Positions 17,530 to 27,273 of a DNA stretch of 64,000 bases are shown here, in pieces. How positions within the stretch are numbered: the first letter of the stretch is position 1; each line of letters starts with the position of its first letter. The notes under the pieces were generated by a model, which was not told the DNA's origin, made no database searches, and saw only the letters and a program-made list of their open reading frames with translations. A program made the translations under genes and the position numbers. The stretch is from CAUZIZ01 sp965219855 (lineage in GTDB: Bacteria; Acidobacteriota; UBA6911; RPQK01; JAJDTT01), in contig CBDCOR010000012.1 in the NCBI GenBank assembly GCA_965219855.1, forward strand, positions 806,001 through 870,000. Direction: 5' to 3'.

Positions 17530-17990
17530 CGGCCTTGGTGCGGATTGCATCGTGGGGGGGCAAGACAACGATGACATTCGAGCAGGCCAGGGAGATGACC
17601 AGGTCTTCGGCCGGGGTGGAAACGACAAGATACGGGGCGAGAAGGGAGCTGACAGAATTGAAGCGGGTGAAGGAGACGACCGGGTCTGGGGTGGACAGGG
17701 GAAGGATACCATCGATGGTGGATCAGGAGTCGACGCGGTCCGCGGCGGCAACGAGGCCGATTCCATTGACGGTGGACCGGGAGACGACGATTTGCGCGGA
17801 GGTAGAGGCACAGACGAGATCAACGGCAGCTCGGGCGACGACGACATTCGTGGTGATCAAGGTGCGGACACCCTCAGCGGAGACCAGGGAGACGACCTAA
17901 TCCTGGGCAACCTGGGTGCGGACAACATCGACGGTGGAGACGATACAGACATCTGTGACGGTGGCAAGGGCGCAAATGTGATCGTGAATT
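17530..17990 (+). repeat. RTX (hemolysin-type) calcium-binding repeats
   Basis: Acidic GGxGxDxxx nonapeptides in tandem, for example GQGDDQVFG, GEGDDRVWGG, GGPGDDDLRGG and GDQGDDLILG. Family knowledge: these fold into a calcium-filled parallel beta-roll and are typical of proteins secreted through type I systems. The frame is open through this part. Confidence 0.9.
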
Positions 17991-18299
17991 GTGAGCTCGC
18001 TGGAAAACGTCGATAGGGAATCGACAGGTTCCTCGTCAACTCAATACTCGGTAATCCGAGAAATTCCCTCCTAATGGGAAATTACAGAAACAACGGTACA
18101 CTCCTTTCTAGTTCGGGTGAGACCATGGTTTTATCTGGTATTCGGCGTCACATTGTTCGTAATTGTTCGGTGACCCCTCCGGGCGCCTCTGCGGTCGGCC
18201 GGAAATAAGTCCGGAACCGAGGGATCGAGTCTCACCCATAAATAGGGGTAAAGAAGCGAAGAAGAACGTTGCCCATCGGCCATCAGTTAAACTAGATCA

Positions 18300-18512
18300 A
18301 TGAATACCCACTACACAGCAGTGCTGAAGCAGGACGGCGATTGGTGGATTGGATGGATTGAAGAAGTACCCGGGGTGAATTGCCAAGAACCGAGCCGGGA
18401 CGAATTACTCGAGTCCCTGAAAGTCACTCTGAGCGAAGCATTGGAGTTTAATCGATCGGATGCTATCGACGCCGCTGGCGACGGCTACGAGGAACTTGAG
18501 ATAGCGTTATGA
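18300..18512 (+). CDS. HicB-like antitoxin, orphan
   Basis: 70-residue HicB-fold protein with the typical partial RNase H-like core: YTAVLKQDGDWWIGWIEEVPG, then a SRDELLESLKVTLSEALEF helix. The stop overlaps a following ATG (18509) that starts MKRRD, the usual beginning of a HicA toxin, but the next residues (AAPVGNCDLVNPLA) no longer resemble HicA. The toxin therefore appears degraded or replaced and only the antitoxin-like gene is intact. HicB proteins normally neutralise HicA mRNA interferase and repress their own promoter. Confidence 0.75.
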   Translation: MNTHYTAVLKQDGDWWIGWIEEVPGVNCQEPSRDELLESLKVTLSEALEFNRSDAIDAAGDGYEELEIAL

Positions 18513-18668
18513 AGCGTCGCGACGCCGCTCCGGTCGGCAACTGCGACCTGGTCAATCCCCTGGCAGCCGGCAAGGGAATTGAACCAGTAACCGAGATGGC
18601 CGGAGGTTATGGGCTCGGTGATGATTCCGACTCTCAAGCGATCATTGCTCATGTCTCCTCTCCTCCTG

Positions 18669-20519
18669 TCATCGGGCGCTTCTTACTTCTTCTAAAGGGA
18701 TTACCGGCAAGAGTATGTGCGAAGGGGAAGCTTCCCCATGAAAGACCTTTTGACGAACGATCTTGACTTTGTCGCTCATCCCAAACGGCGCTCCCGTGTT
18801 TGGATCACGGTCAAATAGGGGGAAATGGCTGCTGGTGATGTCCACACGAATGCGATGTCCTGCTTGGAACAGGACACTGGTCCCAACCAGATCGATTTCG
18901 AATCGGTAGATCTTTCCGGGCTCGAGTAATTCCGGCTGGCTCAAGCTCTGGTGGTACCTTGCTCGGATGATCCCCTCGGCCATGTTGAAGGCCCTCCCGT
19001 CAGGATACACGTCCACCAGCTTGGCGATGAAGTCTGTGTCCCGTCCTTCAGTAGAGGCGTACAAGATGACCTTAACCGGCCCGGTGACCTCGATCTCCTC
19101 CTCCAGGAACTCGGAGGTATAGACCAGTACGTCTGCCCGTTTTTCAACGGGTCGCTGATCGCGAGGACCGGTGGGAAACGGGGTGCCACAACAGTGGTTT
19201 CCACCCAGGCTGGGCACTGGATTTGCGGGGTCATAGATGTACTCGTCTGGCCTGGAGCTCGGCGGCGGAGACTGCCACGAGAGGCGGCCATCACCGTGGT
19301 AAGTGTTGGCCCGCCCTTCGCTCCAGAGATACATCCGCCTATAGTCGGTCCGGGCAAGTGGGTACCCGCTTTCCTGCCTCCAAACGTCCTTGCCCATGAC
19401 AAAGAGCTTCACCGGCAACTCCTGGTTGAGCCCATTGTCGATGCCCTTGAGCCAGTAGTCATACCATCGCAGCTGAAGCGCCAGCTCATCCACAAAAGCG
19501 GTTGCGCCAAAATCGATATCGCCAAACGGCCGCTTTGGATCCACCGATCCTCGGGTGGGGCCATGTCCCCAAGGACCAATCACCATCTGACTCTTATCCC
19601 GAGCCAAAGGAGTTTTCGCACGCCTGCTCATCCCGATATAACCGTTTAGCGTGCCTTGACTGAAGAGGTCAAACCAACCTCCAAGGGTCAGCACCGGAAT
19701 ATCGATTCGTTCAAACGCTTCCTCGACATTGATCTCTTTCCAATAGTCGTCATAGTCCGGATGAGCGATCCAGTCCCTATAGAATACGGGATTGCGACCC
19801 AAACGCTGGGGCATATCGATCAGCGGTAGGCTCCACAGTGCTCGCTCGTAGCTGATTCCTTCCGGACCATCCTCCATCGAGTGGGGTTCCATGTGCTGTA
19901 TCACGCGAGACTCCTGGCCGGTCCCCCAGCCCAAATTGAACGAAAGCCGCCAGCCACCGTTCAGCGTGACCCAGTTATGATAGAGGCTGGTGGAGGCCAC
20001 ATTGGGAAGAATCGTTACCAGATGAGGTGGACTGGCCATGGCGGCCCGCCACTGCACGTGCCCTAGATAAGAGCGACCTTGCATGGCCACCTTGCCGTTG
20101 GACCAGGGCTGCTTCGCCGCCCACTCGATCGTGTCGTAACCGTCCTCGATGTCGTTTCGGAAGGGCTCCCACCGCCCCTCGGACTCGTGTCTTCCTCGTA
20201 CATCCTGGTACACAAACACGTAGCCCCGGCTCGCGAAATAGAGGGGTCGGTCAACAATGGACGGATACTCGGTGCTGTAGGGGTTTCTCGAAACCAGTAC
20301 CGGGTATGACCCCTTTGCCGCCGGGCGATAGATATCGGCATAAAGAATGACTCCGTCACGCATGGGGATCGCCACCCGGTTTTCCATACGGATATCGTTC
20401 CTTGGCGGCGGCGATGGTGGCGGAGACCACCCGTCTGACTTTCCACCCAGCTCGCCCGACAGCAACCAACTCGCACAACAGGCCCAGATCAGAATCTTCA
20501 TCCTCCTACGTCTCATCAT
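18669..20519 (-). CDS. CocE/NonD-family (X-Pro dipeptidyl-peptidase S15-like) exported hydrolase
   Basis: 616-residue alpha/beta hydrolase of the CocE/NonD family, which cleaves acyl esters or X-Pro peptides. Start ATG 20519 or the adjacent ATG 20516, after AAGGAGGAA. The N-terminus is a short signal peptide (MKILIWACCASWLLSGE). Catalytic elements: nucleophile Ser in MQGRSYLGHVQW (about residue 150), Asp in GGWFDLFSQGTLNGY and His in IGPWGHGPTRG. The C-terminal jelly-roll is seen in VTGPVKVILYAS, DTDFIAKLVDVYPDG and HRIRVDITSSHFP. Everything expected is present. It lies within the tRNA-Asn island, with an MFS transporter upstream on the same strand. Natural substrate unknown. Confidence 0.9.
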   Translation of the reverse strand: MMRRRRMKILIWACCASWLLSGELGGKSDGWSPPPSPPPRNDIRMENRVAIPMRDGVILYADIYRPAAKGSYPVLVSRNPYSTEYPSIVDRPLYFASRGYVFVYQDVRGRHESEGRWEPFRNDIEDGYDTIEWAAKQPWSNGKVAMQGRSYLGHVQWRAAMASPPHLVTILPNVASTSLYHNWVTLNGGWRLSFNLGWGTGQESRVIQHMEPHSMEDGPEGISYERALWSLPLIDMPQRLGRNPVFYRDWIAHPDYDDYWKEINVEEAFERIDIPVLTLGGWFDLFSQGTLNGYIGMSRRAKTPLARDKSQMVIGPWGHGPTRGSVDPKRPFGDIDFGATAFVDELALQLRWYDYWLKGIDNGLNQELPVKLFVMGKDVWRQESGYPLARTDYRRMYLWSEGRANTYHGDGRLSWQSPPPSSRPDEYIYDPANPVPSLGGNHCCGTPFPTGPRDQRPVEKRADVLVYTSEFLEEEIEVTGPVKVILYASTEGRDTDFIAKLVDVYPDGRAFNMAEGIIRARYHQSLSQPELLEPGKIYRFEIDLVGTSVLFQAGHRIRVDITSSHFPLFDRDPNTGAPFGMSDKVKIVRQKVFHGEASPSHILLPVIPLEEVRSAR

Positions 20520-20601
20520 TTCCTCCTTGTGACTAAATGATCAGCTCCTTGGCAATCCAGTCCAAAACAGCGCGACGTTCTTCAAGGAAAGCCAGTACAA
20601 A

Positions 20602-21894
20602 CTAGCGACGCATCCTCGAGCGAAGAGACCGGTACATCTGTAGGGCTAGCTCTCCCGACGTGAGCCGTCGGCGCCGCTCCCTGAGGGCGGTGACGAAGGC
20701 GGCAGCAGCGATGTAGAGGTTGATTTTCTCCTCATCGCACAGGGCCAGCTTCAAGTATTGCTGGCCCGTGAAGAGGCCAACACCGAAGAATCCCTCGTTG
20801 GTGTTCCAGGCCAGCACTGCGAAGATCACCACGGGGACCAGACCCTTCCCCGTCAGGATGAAAAGTCCTGCGGCCACCCCTACCACCGAAACCCGTAGGA
20901 CGTTCTTCCCCCGGTCACAGGCGTGACCCCATAGGGGTCGCAAGCCAATTCCCAGCAGGGAGACCGTTATGGTGATGAGGCTGATCTGGAACATGCTCAG
21001 ACCCTGGGCCCTCAACAGATAAGGGTTGATAAACGAGATGATCATGATATTGACCAGGCTGAGCATGAAAGAAGCATGCAGGTAGACCCGGTAGGGCCGG
21101 TTCTGGAAGGGCTCGCGAATGTCCCGGTAGCCCAATCTTCGACGGTTCTGGAGGGCCCGTCTGGGTGGGCTTACCTTAAGCATGACCCCAGCCGCCGCGA
21201 AGACGAACACCGTGGTCGCCACAAACACATGGAGGAAAGCCGCGTAAAACTCAGCGTCACTACCAGAGGAGTGAAGATCGATGTACCAGCTAGACGGAAT
21301 GGCCAGCAGGAAACCGGGGACCATCCCGAGGGAGAGGATGTTGGCCATGCGCTTGCCCAGGTCCTCTCGGGGAATGTGAGCCTTACAGAGGGCCGAGAGG
21401 CTGTTCTGGGCCACCATCGGGAAGAACATAGTGGTCAAGAAGACCACCGCACAACCCACTGTCAACAGACCTGTGTCTTTCCACAGCCAGGGGAGAAGAA
21501 GGAACAAGTACGAGAGGATCACCCGGAAAAGATAGCTGAGGATTACGATCTCGCGGTCCCGACCCAGCCGGGCCAGGTAGGGAGCCAATATTAGGTTCAG
21601 GGTCACCGGAGCCAGGAAGGCCAGCCCCTTGATGACGCCAAACTGGGACATGCTGAGACCCATGCGCAGAAGCAGCCGGTCAAGGAAGAGGAAGGAAGCC
21701 ACGGCCGTCAGGGAGATGGAGAGAAAGAAATGGAAGAGGTAGAGCTTCCGGATCTCTGAGTAGGCGCGGAAGAAGCGACGTGAATCCCGCTTATCCGGGG
21801 TTTGGGGCCCGCTGGTGATCGAACCTGGAGGTTCACCAGAGTCTTCCTCGTTGACAGGCCCGACGTTTACCGGGACTTCGTCTTGGTCTTGCAT
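20602..21894 (-). CDS. major facilitator superfamily transporter
   Basis: Inner-membrane MFS permease of about 430 residues. A cytoplasmic, acidic, proline-rich N-terminus (to about residue 45) precedes twelve predicted hydrophobic segments, including LYLFHFFLSISLTAVASFLF, GLAFLAPVTLNLILAPYL, VGCAVVFLTTMFFPMV, FVATTVFVFAAAGVML and SLITITVSLLGIGLRPLWGH. A conserved-loop-like APYLARLGRDREI follows segment 2. The end (TALRERRRRLTSGELALQMY) is basic and cytoplasmic. ATG 21894 is chosen; the frame can be extended to a TTG at 21942. Substrate unknown. It sits 83 bp before the CocE-type hydrolase on the same strand, so co-expression is plausible. Confidence 0.82.
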   Translation of the reverse strand: MQDQDEVPVNVGPVNEEDSGEPPGSITSGPQTPDKRDSRRFFRAYSEIRKLYLFHFFLSISLTAVASFLFLDRLLLRMGLSMSQFGVIKGLAFLAPVTLNLILAPYLARLGRDREIVILSYLFRVILSYLFLLLPWLWKDTGLLTVGCAVVFLTTMFFPMVAQNSLSALCKAHIPREDLGKRMANILSLGMVPGFLLAIPSSWYIDLHSSGSDAEFYAAFLHVFVATTVFVFAAAGVMLKVSPPRRALQNRRRLGYRDIREPFQNRPYRVYLHASFMLSLVNIMIISFINPYLLRAQGLSMFQISLITITVSLLGIGLRPLWGHACDRGKNVLRVSVVGVAAGLFILTGKGLVPVVIFAVLAWNTNEGFFGVGLFTGQQYLKLALCDEEKINLYIAAAAFVTALRERRRRLTSGELALQMYRSLRSRMRR

Positions 21895-22280
21895 CGGAGT
21901 GACCGTTCCCGTCACGCCTCGAGCAAGACGCGACGCAAACAAACTTCCTTGTTTTGGCTTCTACTCTCCGATTCATGTCCAGTCAAGAGAGAAATCGACA
22001 ATTCTGTCGTGAATCCGACCCGAGCATCGGAAAAGGTACAGAGAGAAACGGCGAACACGAGTCGATGCTACCTGTGACACAGTCGCTTTTTCGGTGGAGT
22101 TGCTTCCGGACCAGGCTTACCTGGACCAGCGCAAACCCGATCTCCCCCAGCCTTTGGCTCACCTGCGCCATGCGAACCTGTGCAGTAAGCTATCCGACAA
22201 CCCGGTAGGCTGCACTCGACTTACTTTGTTATCCTGGAGTAGCCGGGTTCCGGGACTGGCATAAAGTTGCAGAGGTGTGA

Positions 22281-23193
22281 GTGGTGCAAGCTCGTTGGCG
22301 AGGGATCCTTTTGCTGTGGCTTACTTTCAGTTCTTCTGCAGTGGCTCAACTCACAATATCCAAGACTACTGTTTCACGGCAAGATCTGCCCGATTCGTTC
22401 GGGGATGAATTGGAAAGAATAGAGAGGGGTGACTTTGAACTTAGAGACTACCTATACCCCTACAACAGTGGATTCGCTCCTTATCTGGTGACCCTTCTGG
22501 AAAATCCACAGACTGCCACTGGCAGAGTCTCGGAACTGCGCGTCTACCGATTCGAAATCCGAAGGAACACACCTAATGGCAAGAGAAGTCGTTGTAAGGA
22601 TGGCTCTGGCTTTCCACGAACTCAACAACACCGACATCAATGCAGATGGATCCCTGGAGATTGTGACTTGGAAAGGATGCTCAGGCACAGCCTGGTCGTG
22701 TCGGCAGATCGGAGTCTACCAGATGAAGGGAGACAGGTTCATCAACCTGAGTGAGCCGATCACCGGGAGCCTTTTCCCAGCCTCCCTGGTGGATGTGTAT
22801 GACGATGGGTCATGAGAGATCATCGCGATCGAGACCAGATGGGAAACCTATGAGCATCTACCCCACCCGGTGGCTCCATCAGTTGAGGAAATCTTCGCCT
22901 GGAGCGACGGTTCTTATCGGAGAGCCACAACGGAATATCCCGATTATTACCAGCAGAAAATCGGCCAGATAGAATCCCGCATGGATCAGATTGAAAATCC
23001 CTACGACTACTTGGGGAATTCCATCAAGTTGCTCCTGAACTATGATCGCATGGGGCAAGCCAAAAGAGGCTGGGAAAAATTTGAAAGGCTCCTTCAGAAC
23101 GAGCATCCAGCCATCGTGGAAAACGACGTGTGGCATTCCATCAAGGACCCGATCGTGGAGGACTTTAGGAAACAACTAGAGGCGCCGACTTAG
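22281..23193 (+). pseudogene. secreted VCBS/FG-GAP-like protein, frameshifted and with an internal stop
   Basis: A former secreted protein of about 300 residues. The first segment has a signal peptide (RWRGILLLWLTFSSSAVAQ) and reads to ELRVYRFEIR near 22560. It then continues one frame over with HLMAREVVVRMALAFHELNN and TDINADGSLEIVTWKGC, a calcium-loop repeat like those of FG-GAP/VCBS proteins. A TGA at 22813-22815 follows LVDVYDDGS; beyond it the same frame continues EIIAIETRWETYEHLPHP and IFAWSDGSYRRATTEYP to 23193. One indel plus one nonsense codon (probably CGA to TGA) make it non-functional. Confidence 0.75.
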
Positions 23194-23318
23194 AGCAGTC
23201 GCATCAGGCGGAAACAACTTTAACCGCAGTTTCCATGGTTTGGATTTCACGGGCTTGGTTTTCACGACCGTCCTGCCAGCAGCGACACTTGGGAGCCCAC
23301 AGCCGGAGGCGAGGCCAC

Positions 23319-23793
23319 CTACACCACCACAGTCAGCTTCCGGTCGTGGCTTCGGTAGAACTCAAGGCTCCCGTTATGCAATTCGACTTCAATCACGTCC
23401 CCCGGATCGACGCGTCGCGACGCCATCAACCGAGACAGAAGGTCGAGTAGCTCCGTTTCGATGGCCCTACGAAGCGGTCGAGCCCCAAAGCGAACGTCCA
23501 TTCCACGGTCCAGGATCAGGGCTTTAGCCTCCGGGCTCACCTTGATGAGCAAAGGCACTCCAGCCTCGGTGATCGCCCGAGCGTGGATCTGGGGCGAGAA
23601 ACTTGTCGAAGATCTGCTCCAGGTGCTGCCGTTCCAGTGCGGAGTAAACTAAGACCTCGTCGAAACGGTTGAGGAACTCAAGAGGACATGCTTCCCGGGC
23701 CACCGACAGGACCGCTTGTTCCAGCTCTGTCGCCCTGGGCCTCGACTCATTGGCTTGCGAGTCATTCTGACCAAGGCTGATTCCCAGCAGGTC
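23319..23793 (-). pseudogene. ClpB/ClpC-type AAA+ ATPase, C-terminal fragment
   Basis: Minus-strand remnant of the last AAA+ module of a Clp unfoldase. The upstream segment reads REACPLEFLNRFDEVLVYS, the conserved FLNRxDE sensor region, then LERQHLEQIFDKFL. After a frameshift near 23580 the small domain follows as SPEAKALILDRGMDVRFGAR and PLRRAIETELLDLLSRLMAS. The nucleotide-binding part is missing. It lies at the tRNA end of the island beside an IS6 relic and is not expected to be functional. Confidence 0.75.
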
Positions 23794-23893
23794 AACGCAC
23801 TAGGACAAAAGGCAGACACAAAGTTCCAAAAAGTTGTGCGACATGCGTTATTTAGTTTGACGCCCAAAAGAAGGAGAGGACTTTGCTCGATCT

Positions 23894-24070
23894 CTGCGAG
23901 GAAAAAGGGGCCGACTTGGCGAGAACTGGTTTGTGGACGAAGTCTTCATCAAGATCCACGGACAGCTCCACTACCTTTGGCGAGTGGTGGATCAGGACGG
24001 TGACGTTGATGCATGGGCAGAGTGCTTGTTAGACCGGGCAAAGCGAGCAAAAGAGGATCGATCCCCAGAG
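23894..24070 (+). pseudogene. IS6-family transposase relic
   Basis: A short stretch around the first catalytic Asp of an IS6-type DDE transposase: ENWFVDEVFIKIHGQLHYLW followed by RVVDQDGDV. The helix-turn-helix, the second Asp and the Glu are missing, and no terminal repeats were recognised. It is an insertion relic inside the island boundary region. Confidence 0.65.
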
Positions 24071-24171
24071 CGAAGAGGCATCCTCCCCACTACAGGGAGA
24101 GTGCAACGATCTGGCAAGAATTTGGCAAAATCAAAAACAGGGGGGCTGATAGAAGCCGTAAGTTATTGAAA

Positions 24172-24248
<77 letters not shown>

Positions 24249-24409
24249 GCACTGGATGGGTTGCAATATATCGAAAAGGGGGAATCCCGTCAAGATTCAG
24301 GCAGTGTAGCAAGCGATTCCCCCCTTTGATTCCAACCCCATCGGCGGTAGCGTACAAAATACCATCTAACGAGAGGCACTATTCCGCCCCAGGGGTACCC
24401 TTATGTACG

Positions 24410-24546
24410 CAACCCGTTCCGGGTTGATTCAGGTTGGGGCTACTCCGTACCCAGGGTTCGGAAACCCTGGGCTGGAAGACGCAATCCCGTTGGGATTGAC
24501 CTCTCTTGGTCTTCGACGCTCAAGGCCTCAACACCTTGGGCCAAGG
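24410..24546. repeat. cluster of short perfect hairpins (REP-like)
   Basis: Four compact palindromes in 137 bp: CAACCCG-TTC-CGGGTTG (24410-24426), CCCAGGGTT-CGGA-AACCCTGGG (24450-24471), CAATCCC-GTT-GGGATTG (24482-24498) and CCTTGG-G-CCAAGG (24534-24546). They share a GTT or TTC type loop and C-run/G-run stems, as in repetitive extragenic palindromes. The surrounding spacer 24249-24975 has no gene I can support. Confidence 0.7.
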
Positions 24547-24975
24547 CAGGTGAAAGCCACAACCTGCGGGCCGAGCTTTTTGCGTCCTCGCGTTCCGAAC
24601 TTGACTCAAAAGTCACGAAGAACTTCAGACAAACCCTCTTAGTCCTACCCCCAGGGATACTGGCCCCATTCGAGAACGAAACATTCCGATCGATTGGAGC
24701 CTGAGGCGCAAGCGACGGGTTGGGGAGCACCCCGAATCCTCCCGCTTGGCTGCTTGCCGTGCCTCAGGCCCCTTCGTCCACCCATTTCGCTGCACCCCAA
24801 CCCCTCGTTCGCGCTTCAGGCTTCCCAAATCTTCGCATTACTGGTCCCATTCCTCGCCCCGCTGTCCAGCGACAAGAGACTTGCGCCTTACGACCTGCGA
24901 CTTGCGACGCTTCTTGAAGCTTCAGCTTAGCCTTAGCTTTCCTTAGCTTATATAGTCTGGCCCGGTTGAAATCGG

Positions 24976-27168
24976 CTAAAGGTTTTCGAGGATGAACCTT
25001 GTCATCAATTGATACAGGTGGTTTCGTTGGGTGGCTCCGGTGATCCCGTGCCGGGATTTGGGATAGAGCATCATTTCGAAGCTCTTTCCCTTCTTCTGGA
25101 GCCGCTCGATTAGCTGGATCGTGTTCTGTAAGTGGACGTTTTCGTCTATCGTTCCGTGGACCAGTAGTAGCTTGCCACTCAACGCGTCCGCCGACTCTAG
25201 AACAGAACTCTTCTTGTAGCCTTCTGCGTTCTCCCGGGGTAGGCCCATGTATCGCTCGGTGTAGATGGTATCGTAGAGCTTCCAGTCAGTTACCGGAGCC
25301 CCTGCAATCCCCATCTTGAAGCTGGAGCTGTGCGTCAGAGCGTAGGACGTCAGGTAGCCACCGTAGCTCCAGCCCCAGATGCCTATCCGCTCTGAATCAA
25401 CGTAGGGCTTCGATCGCAGCCACTGGAGCCCCTCCTCTACGTCGCGCAGTTCCAGTTCCCCCAGGTTACGGTATACGGGCCAGGCCGACTTCGCCCCTTT
25501 TCCACTGGCACTGCGGTTGTCACACATCCAGATGATGTAGCCCTTCTGGGCCAGGTACTGGTGCCATAGGTATCTGCTCCCCCCCCATCGGTTCTTCACT
25601 CTGGGTATTTGAGGGCCCCCATAGACGTAGCACAGAACCGGATACTTCTTCTTGGAATCGAAGTCGGATGGCCGGATCATCACCGCTTCCATCGAGAAAC
25701 CGTCGCTGGTCTTGACCCGAAGAAACTCCGGAGACGAGAGCTCCAGTTCCTCCAGCGCCTCGACCCGATTCTCGTCGATCATCCGAACCCAGGCTCCCTC
25801 AGAGTCGTATAGGCCCACCTTTACCGGCGTCCTGATGTCGCTCCAGGAGTCGATGAAGCGGCTGAACTGCGGATTGAAGTTCGCCCGGTGAGTGCCGGAG
25901 CTGCGAGAAAGGCGCGTCAAGTCTCTCCCGTCCAACCGGACACGGTACACATGCTGTTCGGTCGGCTTGTCTCGGTTCGCCGAAAAGTAAACCCACTCGG
26001 CCTCCTGGTCGGCTCCAAAGAGGCTCACAACCTCCCACTCACCATGGGTAAGAGGCCGGATAAGCTTGCTCTCTGCGCTGTAGTGATAGATGTGCTTCCA
26101 GCCACTCCGCTCGCTCAACCACAGAAAGGACCCGTCTGTGAGCCACTTGGGCTCGCCCAGGACGCTGGTCCAAGCCGGAGTCTTCTCGCGCAGCAGGGTT
26201 ACCGTCTTACGCTCAGCCAGATCGAAATGATTCAGGTCCAACCAGGTCTGCTGCCGATTCTGTACCTGAAACAACACAGCCTGGCTGTCAGGTGCCCATC
26301 CCACACGGGAGATCAGGAACTCGGAACCCTCGTACTTGAAGGTCTCCACCCACTCACTCTTGCCCGCGGCGGCAGAGATCAGCCCCAGTCGGACCCCAGG
26401 ATTCGGATCGCCAGCCTTGGGATAGCGCATCACCCCGGGGTCCAGGTGAAGCGGGAGGTGATCCACCACGGTAAACTCCGGAACCGGGGACTCGTCCAGT
26501 TGCAGATAGGCGATCCGTGAAGAATCCGGACTCCACCAGTACCCTTTGAAGTTTCCCCGGCCATAGATTTCCTCCTGGTAGACCCAATCCAGCTTGCCGT
26601 TGAGAAGCTGGCTGGCGCCGTCGGTCGTGAGCCGGCGCTCTTGCCCTGCACCGACATCGACCACATAGAGGTCGCTGTCGCGTACGAAGCTCACCATGCT
26701 ACTGTCGGGGCTGAAGCCAGCAAGCTCCTCCTCTTGGGGAGTACGGGTGAGGCGCAAAGCCCCTTCGCCGCCGAAACGATGGTAGAAGAGATCCCCGGCG
26801 TGGCGGATCAGGACGCCCTTTTCATCGGGGCTGAGCTCAAATCGGCTATCTTTCGCTGTCTTCTCAAGCGAGTCATCTGTGAATCCTGGCAGGGCCGCCA
26901 GCGAGGTTCTCAGGTCGGCTCCATCAAAGAGAGACTCCTCCTGACCTGTGGCAGCTTTCACCCGGACCAAGCTGCCCGATCCGCGGCCGCGGCCCTTCAG
27001 GTAGTGCTCACCATCTTCTAGCCACTTCAGCCCGCGAGGAGGAGATCCGCTGAAGTTGGTCTTCTGTTGGGGATCAAAGAGGTCGTCCAGCGTCAGCTGC
27101 CGGAGCTGGGCAAAGGTTGGCAGGGTGAAAAGAAGGAGGCAAGAGAGAAAACCTAGGCCACCTCTCAC
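24976..27168 (-). CDS. prolyl oligopeptidase family protein, DPP-IV type (S9B), exported
   Basis: Serine peptidase of family S9 with an N-terminal DPP-IV beta-propeller and a C-terminal alpha/beta hydrolase domain; the family removes X-Pro dipeptides. The hydrolase holds the nucleophile in GIWGWSYGGYLTSYAL, Asp in VHGTIDENVHLQNT and His in YPKSRHGI. In the propeller, DWVYQEEIYGRG carries the paired Glu that binds the substrate N-terminus. A signal peptide (GGLGFLSCLLLFTLPTFAQ) follows GTG 27168, which is taken as the start. The frame extends to TTG 27273, but that stretch looks like spacer repeat sequence. It follows rplQ, so it may be read through from the ribosomal operon. Confidence 0.9.
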   Translation of the reverse strand: MRGGLGFLSCLLLFTLPTFAQLRQLTLDDLFDPQQKTNFSGSPPRGLKWLEDGEHYLKGRGRGSGSLVRVKAATGQEESLFDGADLRTSLAALPGFTDDSLEKTAKDSRFELSPDEKGVLIRHAGDLFYHRFGGEGALRLTRTPQEEELAGFSPDSSMVSFVRDSDLYVVDVGAGQERRLTTDGASQLLNGKLDWVYQEEIYGRGNFKGYWWSPDSSRIAYLQLDESPVPEFTVVDHLPLHLDPGVMRYPKAGDPNPGVRLGLISAAAGKSEWVETFKYEGSEFLISRVGWAPDSQAVLFQVQNRQQTWLDLNHFDLAERKTVTLLREKTPAWTSVLGEPKWLTDGSFLWLSERSGWKHIYHYSAESKLIRPLTHGEWEVVSLFGADQEAEWVYFSANRDKPTEQHVYRVRLDGRDLTRLSRSSGTHRANFNPQFSRFIDSWSDIRTPVKVGLYDSEGAWVRMIDENRVEALEELELSSPEFLRVKTSDGFSMEAVMIRPSDFDSKKKYPVLCYVYGGPQIPRVKNRWGGSRYLWHQYLAQKGYIIWMCDNRSASGKGAKSAWPVYRNLGELELRDVEEGLQWLRSKPYVDSERIGIWGWSYGGYLTSYALTHSSSFKMGIAGAPVTDWKLYDTIYTERYMGLPRENAEGYKKSSVLESADALSGKLLLVHGTIDENVHLQNTIQLIERLQKKGKSFEMMLYPKSRHGITGATQRNHLYQLMTRFILENL

Positions 27169-27273
27169 TCGGTTTCGTGCGCCCAGGGGGTTTGGGATTT
27201 GGTCCTTGGAATTCGGAATTTGTTTGTCTCTTGTAGCTTGTATCTTGGTGCCTGGGAAAGGGTAGAACTCCAA

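Larger units (their letters stand above)
14780..18016 (+). pseudogene. secreted multidomain protein: prealbumin-like domain, propeller, Ig-like repeats, RTX repeats
   Basis: One large secreted protein now spread over three frames. Signal peptide: LLILVLMSLLALFSLPLPPL. The frame shifts at a T6 run near 15002-15007 and again near 15188; with both corrected, the N-terminal region reads continuously. The domain TLIKQVVNDDSGTAVVSDFD is interrupted at 15699 by an 860-bp segment encoding a partial beta-propeller (repeated RYDG, FGPDSDLYIS-like blades) and resumes at 16559 with AQSGVAREVHPGTY. Next come two 104-residue Ig-like repeats (LQLDTQPGDG and LQLDTEPGDG), then about a dozen calcium-binding RTX nonapeptides (GGQGKDTID type) to 18016. 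The family suggests a type I-secreted or surface calcium-binding protein. Confidence 0.75.
14528..18179. repeat. ~65-bp degenerate repeat pair (14528-14592 and 18116-18179)
   Basis: Both segments contain GA.CATGGT.TT..CTGGTATTCGGCG followed by two ATTGTTC boxes. The first lies just inside the island beside the tRNA fragment, where a short minus-strand frame (14478-14759) runs into the attachment site. This is a position typical of an integrase 3' end, but no catalytic motif is visible. The second follows the RTX gene. Confidence 0.4.
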
